Of a stretch of DNA of 5,074 nucleotides, positions 1 to 5,074 are shown piece after piece. Each line of letters begins with the position of its first letter. Positions within the stretch are counted from its first letter, which is position 1. The notes beneath the pieces were generated by a model. The model made no database searches and was not told the DNA's origin. It worked only from the letters and a program-made list of their open reading frames with translations. Source of the DNA: Thiobacillaceae bacterium (GTDB lineage Bacteria; Pseudomonadota; Gammaproteobacteria; Burkholderiales; Thiobacillaceae); assembly GCA_024643305.1 (NCBI GenBank), contig JAHENE010000160.1, positions 1 through 5,074 on the forward strand. Reading direction: 5' to 3'. Position numbers and translations under genes: made by a program.

Positions 1-420
1 TTGTGCCTGGAAATTACCGAGAGCGCGTTGATGGAAGACCCAGAGACCGCGCTTGACCATCTCATGCAACTGGCAGCATTGGGCGTGCGCCTCTCGGTGG
101 ACGACTACGGTGCGGGGCAGGCTTCGCTGGCGTACCTGAAGGCCCTGCCCATCCACGAACTGAAAATAGACCGTACCTTCATCCATTCTCTGGCGCAGTC
201 GCCAAAGGATGCCGCCATCGTGCGTTCGACCATTTCGCTCGGCCATGCGCTGGGCCTTACCGTGGTTGCCGAAGGCGTGGAGACGGAAGCCGATTTTGAC
301 TGGCTGCAAAAAGCCGGCAGCGATCTTGTCCAGGGATATTGGCTCGCCCGGCCCATGCCGTCCGGCGAACTGGAATCCTGGCTCGACAAGAGGCAATCGC
401 GAGCTGTCTTCGCAAACTGA
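1..420 (+). CDS. EAL-domain cyclic-di-GMP phosphodiesterase, C-terminal part (5' truncated by window)
   Basis: This is the last 139 codons of a gene whose start lies outside the window; it ends at TGA 418-420. The fragment is the C-terminal half of an EAL domain, which hydrolyses c-di-GMP to linear pGpG using two divalent metal ions. Visible motifs, numbered within the fragment: LEITES (3-8, with the metal-binding Glu 7), DDYGAG (34-39, the equivalent of the canonical DDFGTG with its two Asp), LKID (54-57, conserved Lys), AEGVET (90-95, catalytic-region Glu) and QGY (111-113). All key acidic and Lys residues expected in this half are present, so an active enzyme is likely. The EAL signature itself and any GGDEF, PAS or membrane modules upstream cannot be seen. 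The loop-6 sequence differs slightly from consensus (DDYGAGQAS rather than DDFGTGYSS). The next gene follows 11 bases later on the same strand and may be cotranscribed. The family call is very secure; the full architecture is unknown. Confidence 0.93.
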   Translation: MCLEITESALMEDPETALDHLMQLAALGVRLSVDDYGAGQASLAYLKALPIHELKIDRTFIHSLAQSPKDAAIVRSTISLGHALGLTVVAEGVETEADFDWLQKAGSDLVQGYWLARPMPSGELESWLDKRQSRAVFAN

Positions 421-431
421 AAGCGCCCGGC

Positions 432-1160
432 ATGGCGGATACCTACACACAGTGCCCAAAATGCGGGCAGAAATTTTCTAGCCCGCTGCCAGCCAGCGAA
501 AGTTGCCCAGCCTGCGGGCTGTATTTTTTCAAATGGGGCCAGCCGCTCAAGAATCACACGCTTGACGAAGAGCCGATAGAAATCAAAGGGCGGATCGAAT
601 TCCTGCTGGCGCCGCGCGAGCAGATGGACTCTGTCTCATGTTACGGGCGCATGGCTGCGCTGGTACTGCTTGCCGTGTGGAGCTGGTTCCTGTTCGGATA
701 CGATTACCGTACCGCCGAAATCAACGCGTCATTCCTGCACAACATCGTCCTGCCCATCCACGAGGCCGGGCATGTGCTGTTCATGCCGTTCGGCGAGTTT
801 CTCACCATACTCGGCGGCAGTTTCCTGCAGCTCGCCCTGCCCTTTGGCATTGGTATTGCCTTCATCCTTAAAAACCGCGACAACTTCGGTGCGGCTGTCT
901 GCCTGTGGTGGACGGGCGCTAGCGTGGTAGACCTTTCTCCCTATATCTACGATTCGCTGTACCCGCAGATGATGCTCTTGGGCGGACATACCGGCGAGGA
1001 TGGCCCCCACGACTGGATCTATCTGCTGGATACCTTTGGTCAACTGCAGCACGCGCAGGGCTGGGGCACATTTGCACATGTGCTTGGCGGACTGATCATG
1101 CTGGCTGGCGTGATATGGGGAGCGCTGGTGTTGAAGGCACAGCGGCGCAGCCTCGACTAA
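432..1160 (+). CDS. Uncharacterised membrane protein with N-terminal zinc ribbon and HEAGH metallopeptidase-like motif
   Basis: The protein has 242 residues from ATG 432; I do not recognise a named gene. Residues 8-28 carry CPKC (C8, C11) and CPAC (C25, C28), a short zinc ribbon. A linker of about 45 residues follows, then hydrophobic segments at about 73-90, 101-120, 122-146, 153-170 and 213-235, so it is probably a polytopic inner-membrane protein with the ribbon in the cytoplasm. H110-E111-A-G-H114 lies in a hydrophobic stretch (VLPIHEAGHVLF) and matches the HExxH zinc motif of intramembrane M50/site-2-like proteases. A third metal ligand is not certain; the conserved-looking segment GGHTGEDGPHDW (184-195) offers H186, E189, D190, H193 and D194. 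The M50-type Asp-Gly motif is not obvious, so protease function is an inference. The start at 432 was chosen because the frame's earlier ATG at 339 would overlap the EAL gene by 82 bases and add an uninformative leader. The ribosome site is weak (GAAAG at 419-423). It is convergent with the PEBP gene. Confidence 0.85.
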   Translation: MADTYTQCPKCGQKFSSPLPASESCPACGLYFFKWGQPLKNHTLDEEPIEIKGRIEFLLAPREQMDSVSCYGRMAALVLLAVWSWFLFGYDYRTAEINASFLHNIVLPIHEAGHVLFMPFGEFLTILGGSFLQLALPFGIGIAFILKNRDNFGAAVCLWWTGASVVDLSPYIYDSLYPQMMLLGGHTGEDGPHDWIYLLDTFGQLQHAQGWGTFAHVLGGLIMLAGVIWGALVLKAQRRSLD

Positions 1161-1186
1161 AAGCTGTTTGCATCAGCGCCGCTTTT
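1141..1186 (+). terminator. Possible intrinsic terminator between convergent genes
   Basis: AGCGGCGC at 1141-1148 and GCGCCGCT at 1176-1183 form a perfect 8-base GC-rich inverted repeat. The 27-base loop can itself fold weakly (GCTG 1163-1166 with CAGC 1174-1177). On the plus strand the 3' arm runs into TTTTC, a short U tract, so it could end transcription of the zinc-ribbon membrane protein gene. It overlaps the last codons of both convergent genes. The long loop and short T run make this uncertain, and on the minus strand no T run follows. Confidence 0.35.
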
Positions 1187-1637
1187 CATACGTGCCGATT
1201 AGCGCAGCTTGCGCGATGATATGTCCCTGCATTGCCTGTTCCAGTGCGGCCTTGGTTGGCTTGCCCAGATCCGGTAACACCACGTCCAGTGCATAGAGCT
1301 TGAAAAAATAGCGGTGGCGCCCTAGCGGTGGACAGGGACCGCCGAAGCCGGTGCGTTTCCAGTCATTGATTCCTTCCAAAGTTCCGGGCGGCAGATTCTT
1401 GATTCCCTCTGGCAAATCATGACGTTCAGTCGGCAGATTGTAGAGTACCCAATGTACCCAGGTCCTGCGCGGCGCCGCAGGGTCGGGCACGTCCGGATCG
1501 TCCATGATCAACGCCAGACACTTGGCGTCACCAGGTACGTCACTCCAGGACAGCGGTGGTGAAGTGTCCCGGCCATCACAAGTGTAGACTGCTGGTATGG
1601 AAGCGTTATGGCTGAATGCGTTCGAACGGATCTGCAT
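1173..1637 (-). CDS. YbhB/YbcL family PEBP-like protein (Raf kinase inhibitor-like)
   Basis: The protein has 154 residues, the usual size for bacterial phosphatidylethanolamine-binding-protein family members of the YbhB/YbcL type. Family motifs in order: CDGRDTSPPLSW (20-31), MDDPDVP (45-51), WVHWVLYNLP (60-69, with the ligand-pocket His 62), and GPCPPLGRHRYFFKLYALD (100-118). These Asp, His and Pro residues outline the small anion-binding pocket of PEBPs; the physiological ligand of bacterial members is not settled. There is no signal peptide, so it is probably cytoplasmic like YbhB, not periplasmic like YbcL. The start is ATG at 1637 because GGAG sits 9 bases upstream (1647-1650); a TTG at 1667 in frame would add ten residues without a good ribosome site or homology. 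It lies 62 bases downstream of tRNA-Ala on the same strand without an obvious promoter or terminator between, suggesting readthrough from the tRNA promoter. Confidence 0.93.
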   Translation of the reverse strand: MQIRSNAFSHNASIPAVYTCDGRDTSPPLSWSDVPGDAKCLALIMDDPDVPDPAAPRRTWVHWVLYNLPTERHDLPEGIKNLPPGTLEGINDWKRTGFGGPCPPLGRHRYFFKLYALDVVLPDLGKPTKAALEQAMQGHIIAQAALIGTYEKRR

Positions 1638-1644
1638 ATAGGTG

Positions 1645-1660
1645 ATCTCCGAAGAGAGAT
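1645..1660 (-). promoter_or_regulatory. Small hairpin overlapping the PEBP ribosome-binding site
   Basis: On the minus strand ATCTC (1660-1656) can pair with GAGAT (1649-1645) around the loop TCTTCG (1655-1650). An alternative register gives a 4-bp stem closed by a UUCG tetraloop. The Shine-Dalgarno GGAG (1650-1647), 9 bases before ATG 1637, falls largely in the 3' arm, so the fold could partly hide it. The stem is short (4-5 bp), so the effect would be modest. The GGAG itself is what decides the PEBP start. Confidence 0.3.
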
Positions 1661-1699
1661 GCCTCAAAGAAGAAGGCTACCCTATGCAGTTTAGGAAAT

Positions 1700-1775
<76 letters not shown>

Positions 1776-1787
1776 ATGTGTGGCGCG

Positions 1788-1793
1788 ATTATA
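1788..1793 (-). promoter_or_regulatory. -10 element of the tRNA-Ala promoter
   Basis: A perfect TATAAT on the minus strand lies 12 bases before the first tRNA base, which predicts a start near 1781. The sequence between it and the start, CGCGCC, is GC-rich, as in stringently controlled stable-RNA promoters. A -35 is weak: TTCCCG at 1816-1811 with a 17-base spacer, inside the end of the VanZ-like gene. The TATAAT begins 3 bases after that gene's TAG stop (1799-1797). Confidence 0.6.
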
Positions 1794-1796
1794 GCG

Positions 1797-2174
1797 CTAG
1801 GGCTGTTTAACGGGAAAGGCGGAGGTGAGCCTGGTATGGAGGTTGGGGACGCGAGGTGGTGAGGCGAGCCAACCCAGCAATACGCCAGCGGCATCGGCGG
1901 CCAGATCGAGCAGTTCCGGGGATCGGTTGGGGGTGAGGCCTTGGGCAAGTTCGATGGCGGCACCGAAGACAATGAAAGCTGTACCCAGGCGCCATCTTGA
2001 AGCAGTGGAAACATAAAGCTGCGACCACCAGGCCATGAGCACGCCGTAGGCCAACAGATGGCCGATCTTGTCTCCCTCCTGCACATTAATCTGGACAGTC
2101 AACGTGGCGAGCGAGAGATAAACGATGGCGGCGATGATGAGCCAGCCGACAGCAATCCACGTCCGGCGCATCAT
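1797..2174 (-). CDS. VanZ-like family small membrane protein
   Basis: The protein has 125 residues starting MMRRTW. Four hydrophobic segments are visible at about 7-27, 37-53, 63-80 and 90-106, the usual layout of the VanZ-like family. The family's polar pattern is present: EGDKIGH (33-39) before the second segment, then E75 and Q78 (IELAQ), R84 and an [10 protein letters not shown] stretch (88-97) with D90 and D94. VanZ itself is associated with low-level teicoplanin resistance, but stand-alone short homologues in Gram-negatives have no assigned function, and none should be inferred here. The ATG at 2174 overlaps the lgt stop by four bases (ATGA); the next codon is also ATG (2171). A weak GAAGAA lies just upstream. 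This coupling indicates cotranscription and probable translational coupling with lgt. An upstream extension of the same frame inside lgt is not plausible coding sequence. Confidence 0.85.
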   Translation of the reverse strand: MMRRTWIAVGWLIIAAIVYLSLATLTVQINVQEGDKIGHLLAYGVLMAWWSQLYVSTASRWRLGTAFIVFGAAIELAQGLTPNRSPELLDLAADAAGVLLGWLASPPRVPNLHTRLTSAFPVKQP

Positions 2175-2959
2175 TTTCTTCGGTAGGCCCAGACCAGCAT
2201 GGCGATGCCTGCCAGGATCATGGGCAGGGACAGCCATTGACCCATGCTGACAAGATAGGACTGGCCGAAGATGCCGGCATCGGGTTCGCGGAAATATTCG
2301 CCCGCAAAGCGGAAGGCGCCGTAGCCGATGAGGAAAACGCTCCACACTGCGCCTGCGGGACGCTCATTGCGCGCGTATAGCCAAAGGATGATGAAAAGCA
2401 GAAGGCCTTCGCCCAGCGCCTCGTAAATCTGGGAGGGATGGCGCGGTAACGCGTCGCCGGCTTGCGGAAAGATCATGGCCCATGGCAGGCCCGGATCGGC
2501 TGCGCGGCCCCACAGTTCGCCGTTGATGAAGTTGCCGATGCGGCCGGCCATCAACCCCAACGGCACCAGCGGAACGCCGAAGTCGACTGTTCTTAGCCAC
2601 GAATTGTCATGCTTGTGGGTCCAGTACGTGACTGCCACAAGCACGCCGATAAAGCCGCCGTGAAAGCTCATGCCGCCCTTCCAGACGGCAATGATCTCAA
2701 GGGGATGCGAAAAATAGTAGGCGGGGTCGTAGAACAGTACCTGGCCCAGGCGGCCACCGATCACCACCCCGAGCACGCCATAGAACATGAGGTCGTCCAG
2801 GCCCTTTTCCGTCACTCCCAGTTCCGGTCTCATGGCGAGTCGTTTTTTGCCCAGCCACCAGAATTGCAGGAAGGCGAGCAGGTACATGAGGCCGTACCAA
2901 TGCACCTTGAGTGGGCCCAGGGAAAGGGCAACAGGGTCGAATTGAGGGTGGACAAGCAT
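2171..2959 (-). CDS. lgt: Prolipoprotein diacylglyceryl transferase (Lgt)
   Basis: Lgt transfers the diacylglyceryl group of phosphatidylglycerol to the lipobox cysteine of prolipoproteins at the inner membrane, the first step of lipoprotein maturation. The protein has 262 residues with about seven hydrophobic segments, close to family length. Diagnostic motifs: SFHGGFIG (98-105, essential His 100), the signature [14 protein letters not shown] (139-152, with R140, N143 and E148), [13 protein letters not shown] (173-185) and [12 protein letters not shown] (216-227) with the conserved C-terminal Arg. All catalytic residues known from E. coli Lgt appear to be kept. The start [10 protein letters not shown] at 2959 matches normal Lgt N-termini; a longer frame reaching 3142 runs into ilvD on the other strand and is rejected. 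There is no strong Shine-Dalgarno. It is divergent from ilvD, and a TATAAT lies at 3001-2996. The downstream VanZ-like gene overlaps its stop. Confidence 0.97.
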   Translation of the reverse strand: MLVHPQFDPVALSLGPLKVHWYGLMYLLAFLQFWWLGKKRLAMRPELGVTEKGLDDLMFYGVLGVVIGGRLGQVLFYDPAYYFSHPLEIIAVWKGGMSFHGGFIGVLVAVTYWTHKHDNSWLRTVDFGVPLVPLGLMAGRIGNFINGELWGRAADPGLPWAMIFPQAGDALPRHPSQIYEALGEGLLLFIILWLYARNERPAGAVWSVFLIGYGAFRFAGEYFREPDAGIFGQSYLVSMGQWLSLPMILAGIAMLVWAYRRK

Positions 2960-2971
2960 GTTTTGATGGAC

Positions 2972-3000
2972 TTGGGCGAGTAAAATATCAGGTCGATTAT
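2972..3000 (+). promoter_or_regulatory. Weak candidate promoter for ilvD
   Basis: TTGGGC (2972-2977) and GATTAT (2995-3000) are 17 bases apart and match the sigma-70 boxes at 3/6 and 4/6. The implied transcription start (about 3007) is close to the ilvD ATG, so the leader would be only about 14 bases. No leader peptide or attenuator fits in this 61-base divergent gap. A promoter inside lgt is also possible. Confidence 0.2.
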
Positions 3001-3001
3001 A
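2996..3001 (-). promoter_or_regulatory. Putative -10 element for lgt
   Basis: A perfect TATAAT on the minus strand lies 36 bases before the lgt ATG, giving a predicted 5' leader of about 30 bases. It sits in the decamer GCTATAATCG, identical to the one in front of tRNA-Ala. A recognisable -35 at 16-18 bases spacing is missing; TTGGGG is present but only 14 bases away and inside the start of ilvD. It overlaps the palindrome TATAGCTATA (2998-3007). Confidence 0.45.
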
Positions 3002-3020
3002 GCTATACCGGATGCCCCCA

Positions 3021-4877
3021 ATGCCTGAATACCGTTCCCGTACGACCACCCACGGCCGCAACATGGCCGGCGCCCGCGCCCTGTGGCGCGCCACAGGCAT
3101 GAAAGATGCCGATTTTGAAAAGCCCATCATCGCCATCGCCAACTCGTTTACCCAGTTTGTGCCGGGCCATGTTCATCTGAAGGATTTGGGCCAGCTGGTG
3201 GCGCGCGAGATCGAAGCCTTTGGCGGTGTGGCCAAGGAATTCGACACCATCGCGGTTGATGACGGCATCGCCATGGGACATGGCGGCATGCTGTACTCGT
3301 TGCCTTCCCGCGACCTCATTGCCGACAGCGTGGAATACATGGTGAATGCGCATTGCGCCGATGCGCTGGTGTGCATTTCCAATTGCGACAAAATTACCCC
3401 CGGGATGCTGATGGCGGCACTGCGCCTCAATATTCCCACCGTGTTTGTCTCCGGCGGGCCGATGGAATCCGGCAAGGCCAATATCCACGGCAAGGTGATG
3501 AAACTGGATCTGGTGGATGCCATGGTCAGCGCGGCAGATGACAAATGCAGCGACGATGAGGTGATGCAGATGGAACGTTCCGCCTGCCCCACTTGCGGTT
3601 CCTGTTCGGGCATGTTTACCGCCAACTCCATGAACTGCCTGACCGAAGCGCTGGGCCTGTCGCTGCCGGGCAACGGCTCGGTGTTGGCCACCCACGCCGA
3701 GCGCAAGAACCTGTTCCTTGCTGCCGGTCGTCTGATCGTGAAATTGGCCAAACGTTATTACGAGAAGAATGACGCTTCGGTTCTGCCTCGCAACATTGCT
3801 ACATTTGAAGCGTTCGAGAATGCCATCGCGCTTGATATCGCCATGGGCGGTTCGACCAACACCGTGCTGCATCTTCTCGCGGCCGCGCATGAAGCCGGCG
3901 TCAATTTCACCATGGCCGATATCGACCGCATGAGCCGCAAGGTGCCCAATCTTTCCAAGGTTGCGCCTGCCACCCAGCTTTATCACATGGAAGACGTGCA
4001 CCGCGCCGGCGGCGTGATGGCGCTATTGGGCGAACTGGATCGCGGGGGCTTGCTCCACCGCAAGCTGCCGACCATCCTTAGCAAATCCATGGGCGAGCAG
4101 ATTGATCTGTATGACATTCGCCGCACCAAGAGCGAGGACGTGAAGCATTACTACAAGGCTGGCCCCGGCAATGTGCCAACGCAGGTGGCATTTTCGCAAG
4201 ACAAGCGTTGGAAGACGCTGGATGATGATCGCGTTAACGGCTGCATCCGCGACATCGAACATGCCTATTCAAAAGAAGGTGGCCTCGCTGTGTTGTACGG
4301 CAATCTTGCCGAGCATGGCTGCATCGTTAAAACCGCGGGTGTGGATGAGTCAATCTGGAAATTCTCCGGCCCGGCGCGCATTTTCGAATCGCAAGACGCT
4401 GCGGTGGAGGCGATCCTCGGCGACCAGATCAAGGAAGGCGATGTCGTCGTCATCCGCTACGAAGGTCCGCGCGGCGGTCCCGGCATGCAGGAAATGCTCT
4501 ACCCGACCTCCTATCTGAAATCAAAAGGCATGGGCAAAGCTTGCGCGCTGATAACCGATGGGCGTTTTTCCGGCGGCACCTCTGGCCTCTCCATCGGCCA
4601 TGTTTCACCCGAAGCGGCGGAAGGCGGCTTGATCGGTTTGGTGCAGGAAGGTGACCGTATCGAAATCGACATTCCCCAGCGCAGCATCAACCTCGTCGTG
4701 CACGAGGCCGAACTTTCCCGGCGCCGTGACGAAATGGAAGCAAAGGGCAAGGATGCCTGGAAACCGGTCAAGCGCGATCGTGCGGTATCTGCTGCGCTCC
4801 GCGCGTATGCAGCTATGACGACTTCGGCGGCGTTTGGCGCAGTGCGCGATGTATCCCAAGTTGAGAGGCAGGCATAG
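3021..4877 (+). CDS. ilvD: Dihydroxy-acid dehydratase (IlvD)
   Basis: IlvD dehydrates 2,3-dihydroxy-isovalerate and 2,3-dihydroxy-3-methylvalerate to the 2-keto acids that lead to valine, leucine and isoleucine. The protein has 618 residues, against 616 in E. coli, and opens with the typical [20 protein letters not shown]. Visible motifs: AVDDGI (78-83, Mg ligand region), [10 protein letters not shown] (120-129, cluster Cys 122 and the Lys 124 expected to be carbamylated), [16 protein letters not shown] (189-204, cluster Cys 195), GGSTNTVLH (276-284), [11 protein letters not shown] (482-492) and [11 protein letters not shown] (512-522, catalytic-base Ser 517). [10 protein letters not shown] (41-50) stands where [2Fe-2S] enzymes carry a third cysteine, so this is the E. 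coli-like, oxygen-sensitive [4Fe-4S] type by inference. ATG 3021 was chosen by that N-terminal match, with GGA 8 bases upstream; an in-frame ATG at 3012 would add three residues. It is divergent from lgt, and no other ilv gene is in the window. Confidence 0.98.
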   Translation: MPEYRSRTTTHGRNMAGARALWRATGMKDADFEKPIIAIANSFTQFVPGHVHLKDLGQLVAREIEAFGGVAKEFDTIAVDDGIAMGHGGMLYSLPSRDLIADSVEYMVNAHCADALVCISNCDKITPGMLMAALRLNIPTVFVSGGPMESGKANIHGKVMKLDLVDAMVSAADDKCSDDEVMQMERSACPTCGSCSGMFTANSMNCLTEALGLSLPGNGSVLATHAERKNLFLAAGRLIVKLAKRYYEKNDASVLPRNIATFEAFENAIALDIAMGGSTNTVLHLLAAAHEAGVNFTMADIDRMSRKVPNLSKVAPATQLYHMEDVHRAGGVMALLGELDRGGLLHRKLPTILSKSMGEQIDLYDIRRTKSEDVKHYYKAGPGNVPTQVAFSQDKRWKTLDDDRVNGCIRDIEHAYSKEGGLAVLYGNLAEHGCIVKTAGVDESIWKFSGPARIFESQDAAVEAILGDQIKEGDVVVIRYEGPRGGPGMQEMLYPTSYLKSKGMGKACALITDGRFSGGTSGLSIGHVSPEAAEGGLIGLVQEGDRIEIDIPQRSINLVVHEAELSRRRDEMEAKGKDAWKPVKRDRAVSAALRAYAAMTTSAAFGAVRDVSQVERQA

Positions 4878-4881
4878 TCCT

Positions 4882-4904
4882 GCAGCTTGTTGATAACTAG
4901 CTGC
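4882..4904. repeat. 23-base imperfect palindrome downstream of ilvD
   Basis: The arms GCAGCT (4882-4887) and AGCTGC (4899-4904) pair perfectly. After one T/T mismatch, GTT (4889-4891) pairs with AAC (4895-4897) around GAT. This gives 9 of 10 pairable positions in the 38-base gap between ilvD and the next gene. No T run follows on the plus strand, so it is not a standard intrinsic terminator. It could be an operator for the downstream gene, a factor-dependent 3'-end hairpin, or chance. Confidence 0.5.
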
Positions 4905-4915
4905 TTACGAACCGC

Positions 4916-5074
4916 ATGACGATCACCGCCAAAATCCTGAGCCATTTTGTCCCACTTAATTCATTGTTGCCAATGACCCTGGAGCAGTTGGCGGCCGTTG
5001 CAGAAGAGTCCAGATGTTCTCCGGGCCAGGATATATTCAAACAGGGGCAGGAGGACAAGAAGCTTTATTTTCTG
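4916..5074 (+). CDS. Probable cyclic-nucleotide-binding-domain protein, N-terminal part (3' truncated by window)
   Basis: An open frame of 53 codons starts at ATG 4916 and runs off the window without a stop; the preceding in-frame stop is TAG at 4898. The translation begins MTITAKILSHFVPLNSLLP and continues through LEQLAAVAEES, then SPGQDIFKQGQED and KKLYFL. This order (helix with PL.SLL, helix LEQLAAVAEES, the G.DIF.QG turn, then a hydrophobic strand LYFL) is the characteristic N-terminal part of the Crp-type cyclic-nucleotide-binding fold. The phosphate-binding cassette and any output domain (HTH, GGDEF, phosphatase, CBS or others) lie beyond the edge, so it cannot be said whether this is a Crp/Fnr regulator or another CNBD protein, nor whether it binds cAMP, c-di-GMP or nothing. 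No clear Shine-Dalgarno is seen upstream. A 23-base palindrome lies 12-34 bases before the start. It is on the same strand as ilvD, 38 bases after it. Confidence 0.75.
   Translation, partial: MTITAKILSHFVPLNSLLPMTLEQLAAVAEESRCSPGQDIFKQGQEDKKLYFL

Noticed and set aside
339..431. Upstream ATG extension of the zinc-ribbon membrane protein
   Set aside because: It would overlap the conserved end of the EAL domain in another frame and gives a low-complexity leader; starting at 432 puts the zinc ribbon at the N-terminus, as expected.
105..557. Minus-strand open frame of 150 codons over the EAL gene end
   Set aside because: It overlaps two well-supported plus-strand genes and shows no domain or ribosome site.
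1638..1667. TTG start for the PEBP gene at 1667
   Set aside because: It has no ribosome site, whereas ATG 1637 has GGAG at 9 bases and fits family N-termini.
1792..1799. 8-base palindrome TAGCGCTA at the VanZ-like stop codon
   Set aside because: It is too short to support as an operator and overlaps a stop codon and promoter bases; probably chance.
2175..2345. N-terminal extension of the VanZ-like gene to 2345
   Set aside because: It lies out of frame within the conserved end of lgt, is Arg/His/Pro-rich, and the overlapping ATGA start is a standard coupled start.
2609..2983. Plus-strand open frame of 124 codons across lgt
   Set aside because: It is antisense to a clear lgt, with no domain or ribosome site.
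2960..3142. N-terminal extension of lgt to 3142
   Set aside because: It runs antisense through the conserved start of ilvD and adds residues absent from Lgt proteins.
3003..4001. Long open frame of 332 codons on the minus strand inside ilvD
   Set aside because: It lies antisense to ilvD, whose protein matches its family over the whole length. The translation is rich in His, Gly, Arg and Gln and has no recognisable domain, typical of an antisense frame in GC-rich coding DNA.

Overview
The window looks like ordinary chromosomal DNA from a Gram-negative proteobacterium, most likely a betaproteobacterium. The base composition is moderately GC-rich, the IlvD start aligns with the MP-x-YRS start of enteric and neisserial IlvD, and Lgt is the Gram-negative type. 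The specific lineage (a Nitrosomonadales-like relative such as a Gallionella, Sideroxydans or Sulfuricella type) is a guess from overall character. No mobile element, CRISPR array, phage gene or transposon end is visible, and the gene packing is tight.

Left part, plus strand (1-1160): the C-terminal half of an EAL-domain cyclic-di-GMP phosphodiesterase, cut by the window edge. It is followed 11 bases later by an uncharacterised membrane protein that combines an N-terminal four-cysteine zinc ribbon with a HEAGH metallopeptidase-like motif. This second protein is the least understood gene here.

Middle part, minus strand (1173-2959), reading right to left: lgt (prolipoprotein diacylglyceryl transferase), a VanZ-like small membrane protein whose start overlaps the lgt stop, tRNA-Ala(CGC) with its own TATAAT element, and a cytoplasmic YbhB/YbcL-type PEBP protein. 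The PEBP gene converges on the zinc-ribbon protein with only 12 bases between the stop codons. I see no convincing terminator between the tRNA and the PEBP gene, so they may share a transcript.

Right part, plus strand (3021-5074): ilvD, a complete dihydroxy-acid dehydratase of the E. coli-like type for branched-chain amino acid synthesis, divergent from lgt across a 61-base gap. After a 38-base gap holding a 23-base imperfect palindrome comes the first 53 codons of a gene that begins like a cyclic-nucleotide-binding domain, cut by the window edge.

Functionally this is a mixture of housekeeping genes (lipoprotein maturation, alanine tRNA, isoleucine/valine synthesis) with signalling pieces at both edges (c-di-GMP hydrolysis; probable cyclic-nucleotide sensing). 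I found no evidence of a new multi-gene system. The items most worth a second look are the zinc-ribbon/HEAGH membrane protein, the palindrome after ilvD, the shared promoter decamer, and the tRNA-PEBP linkage.
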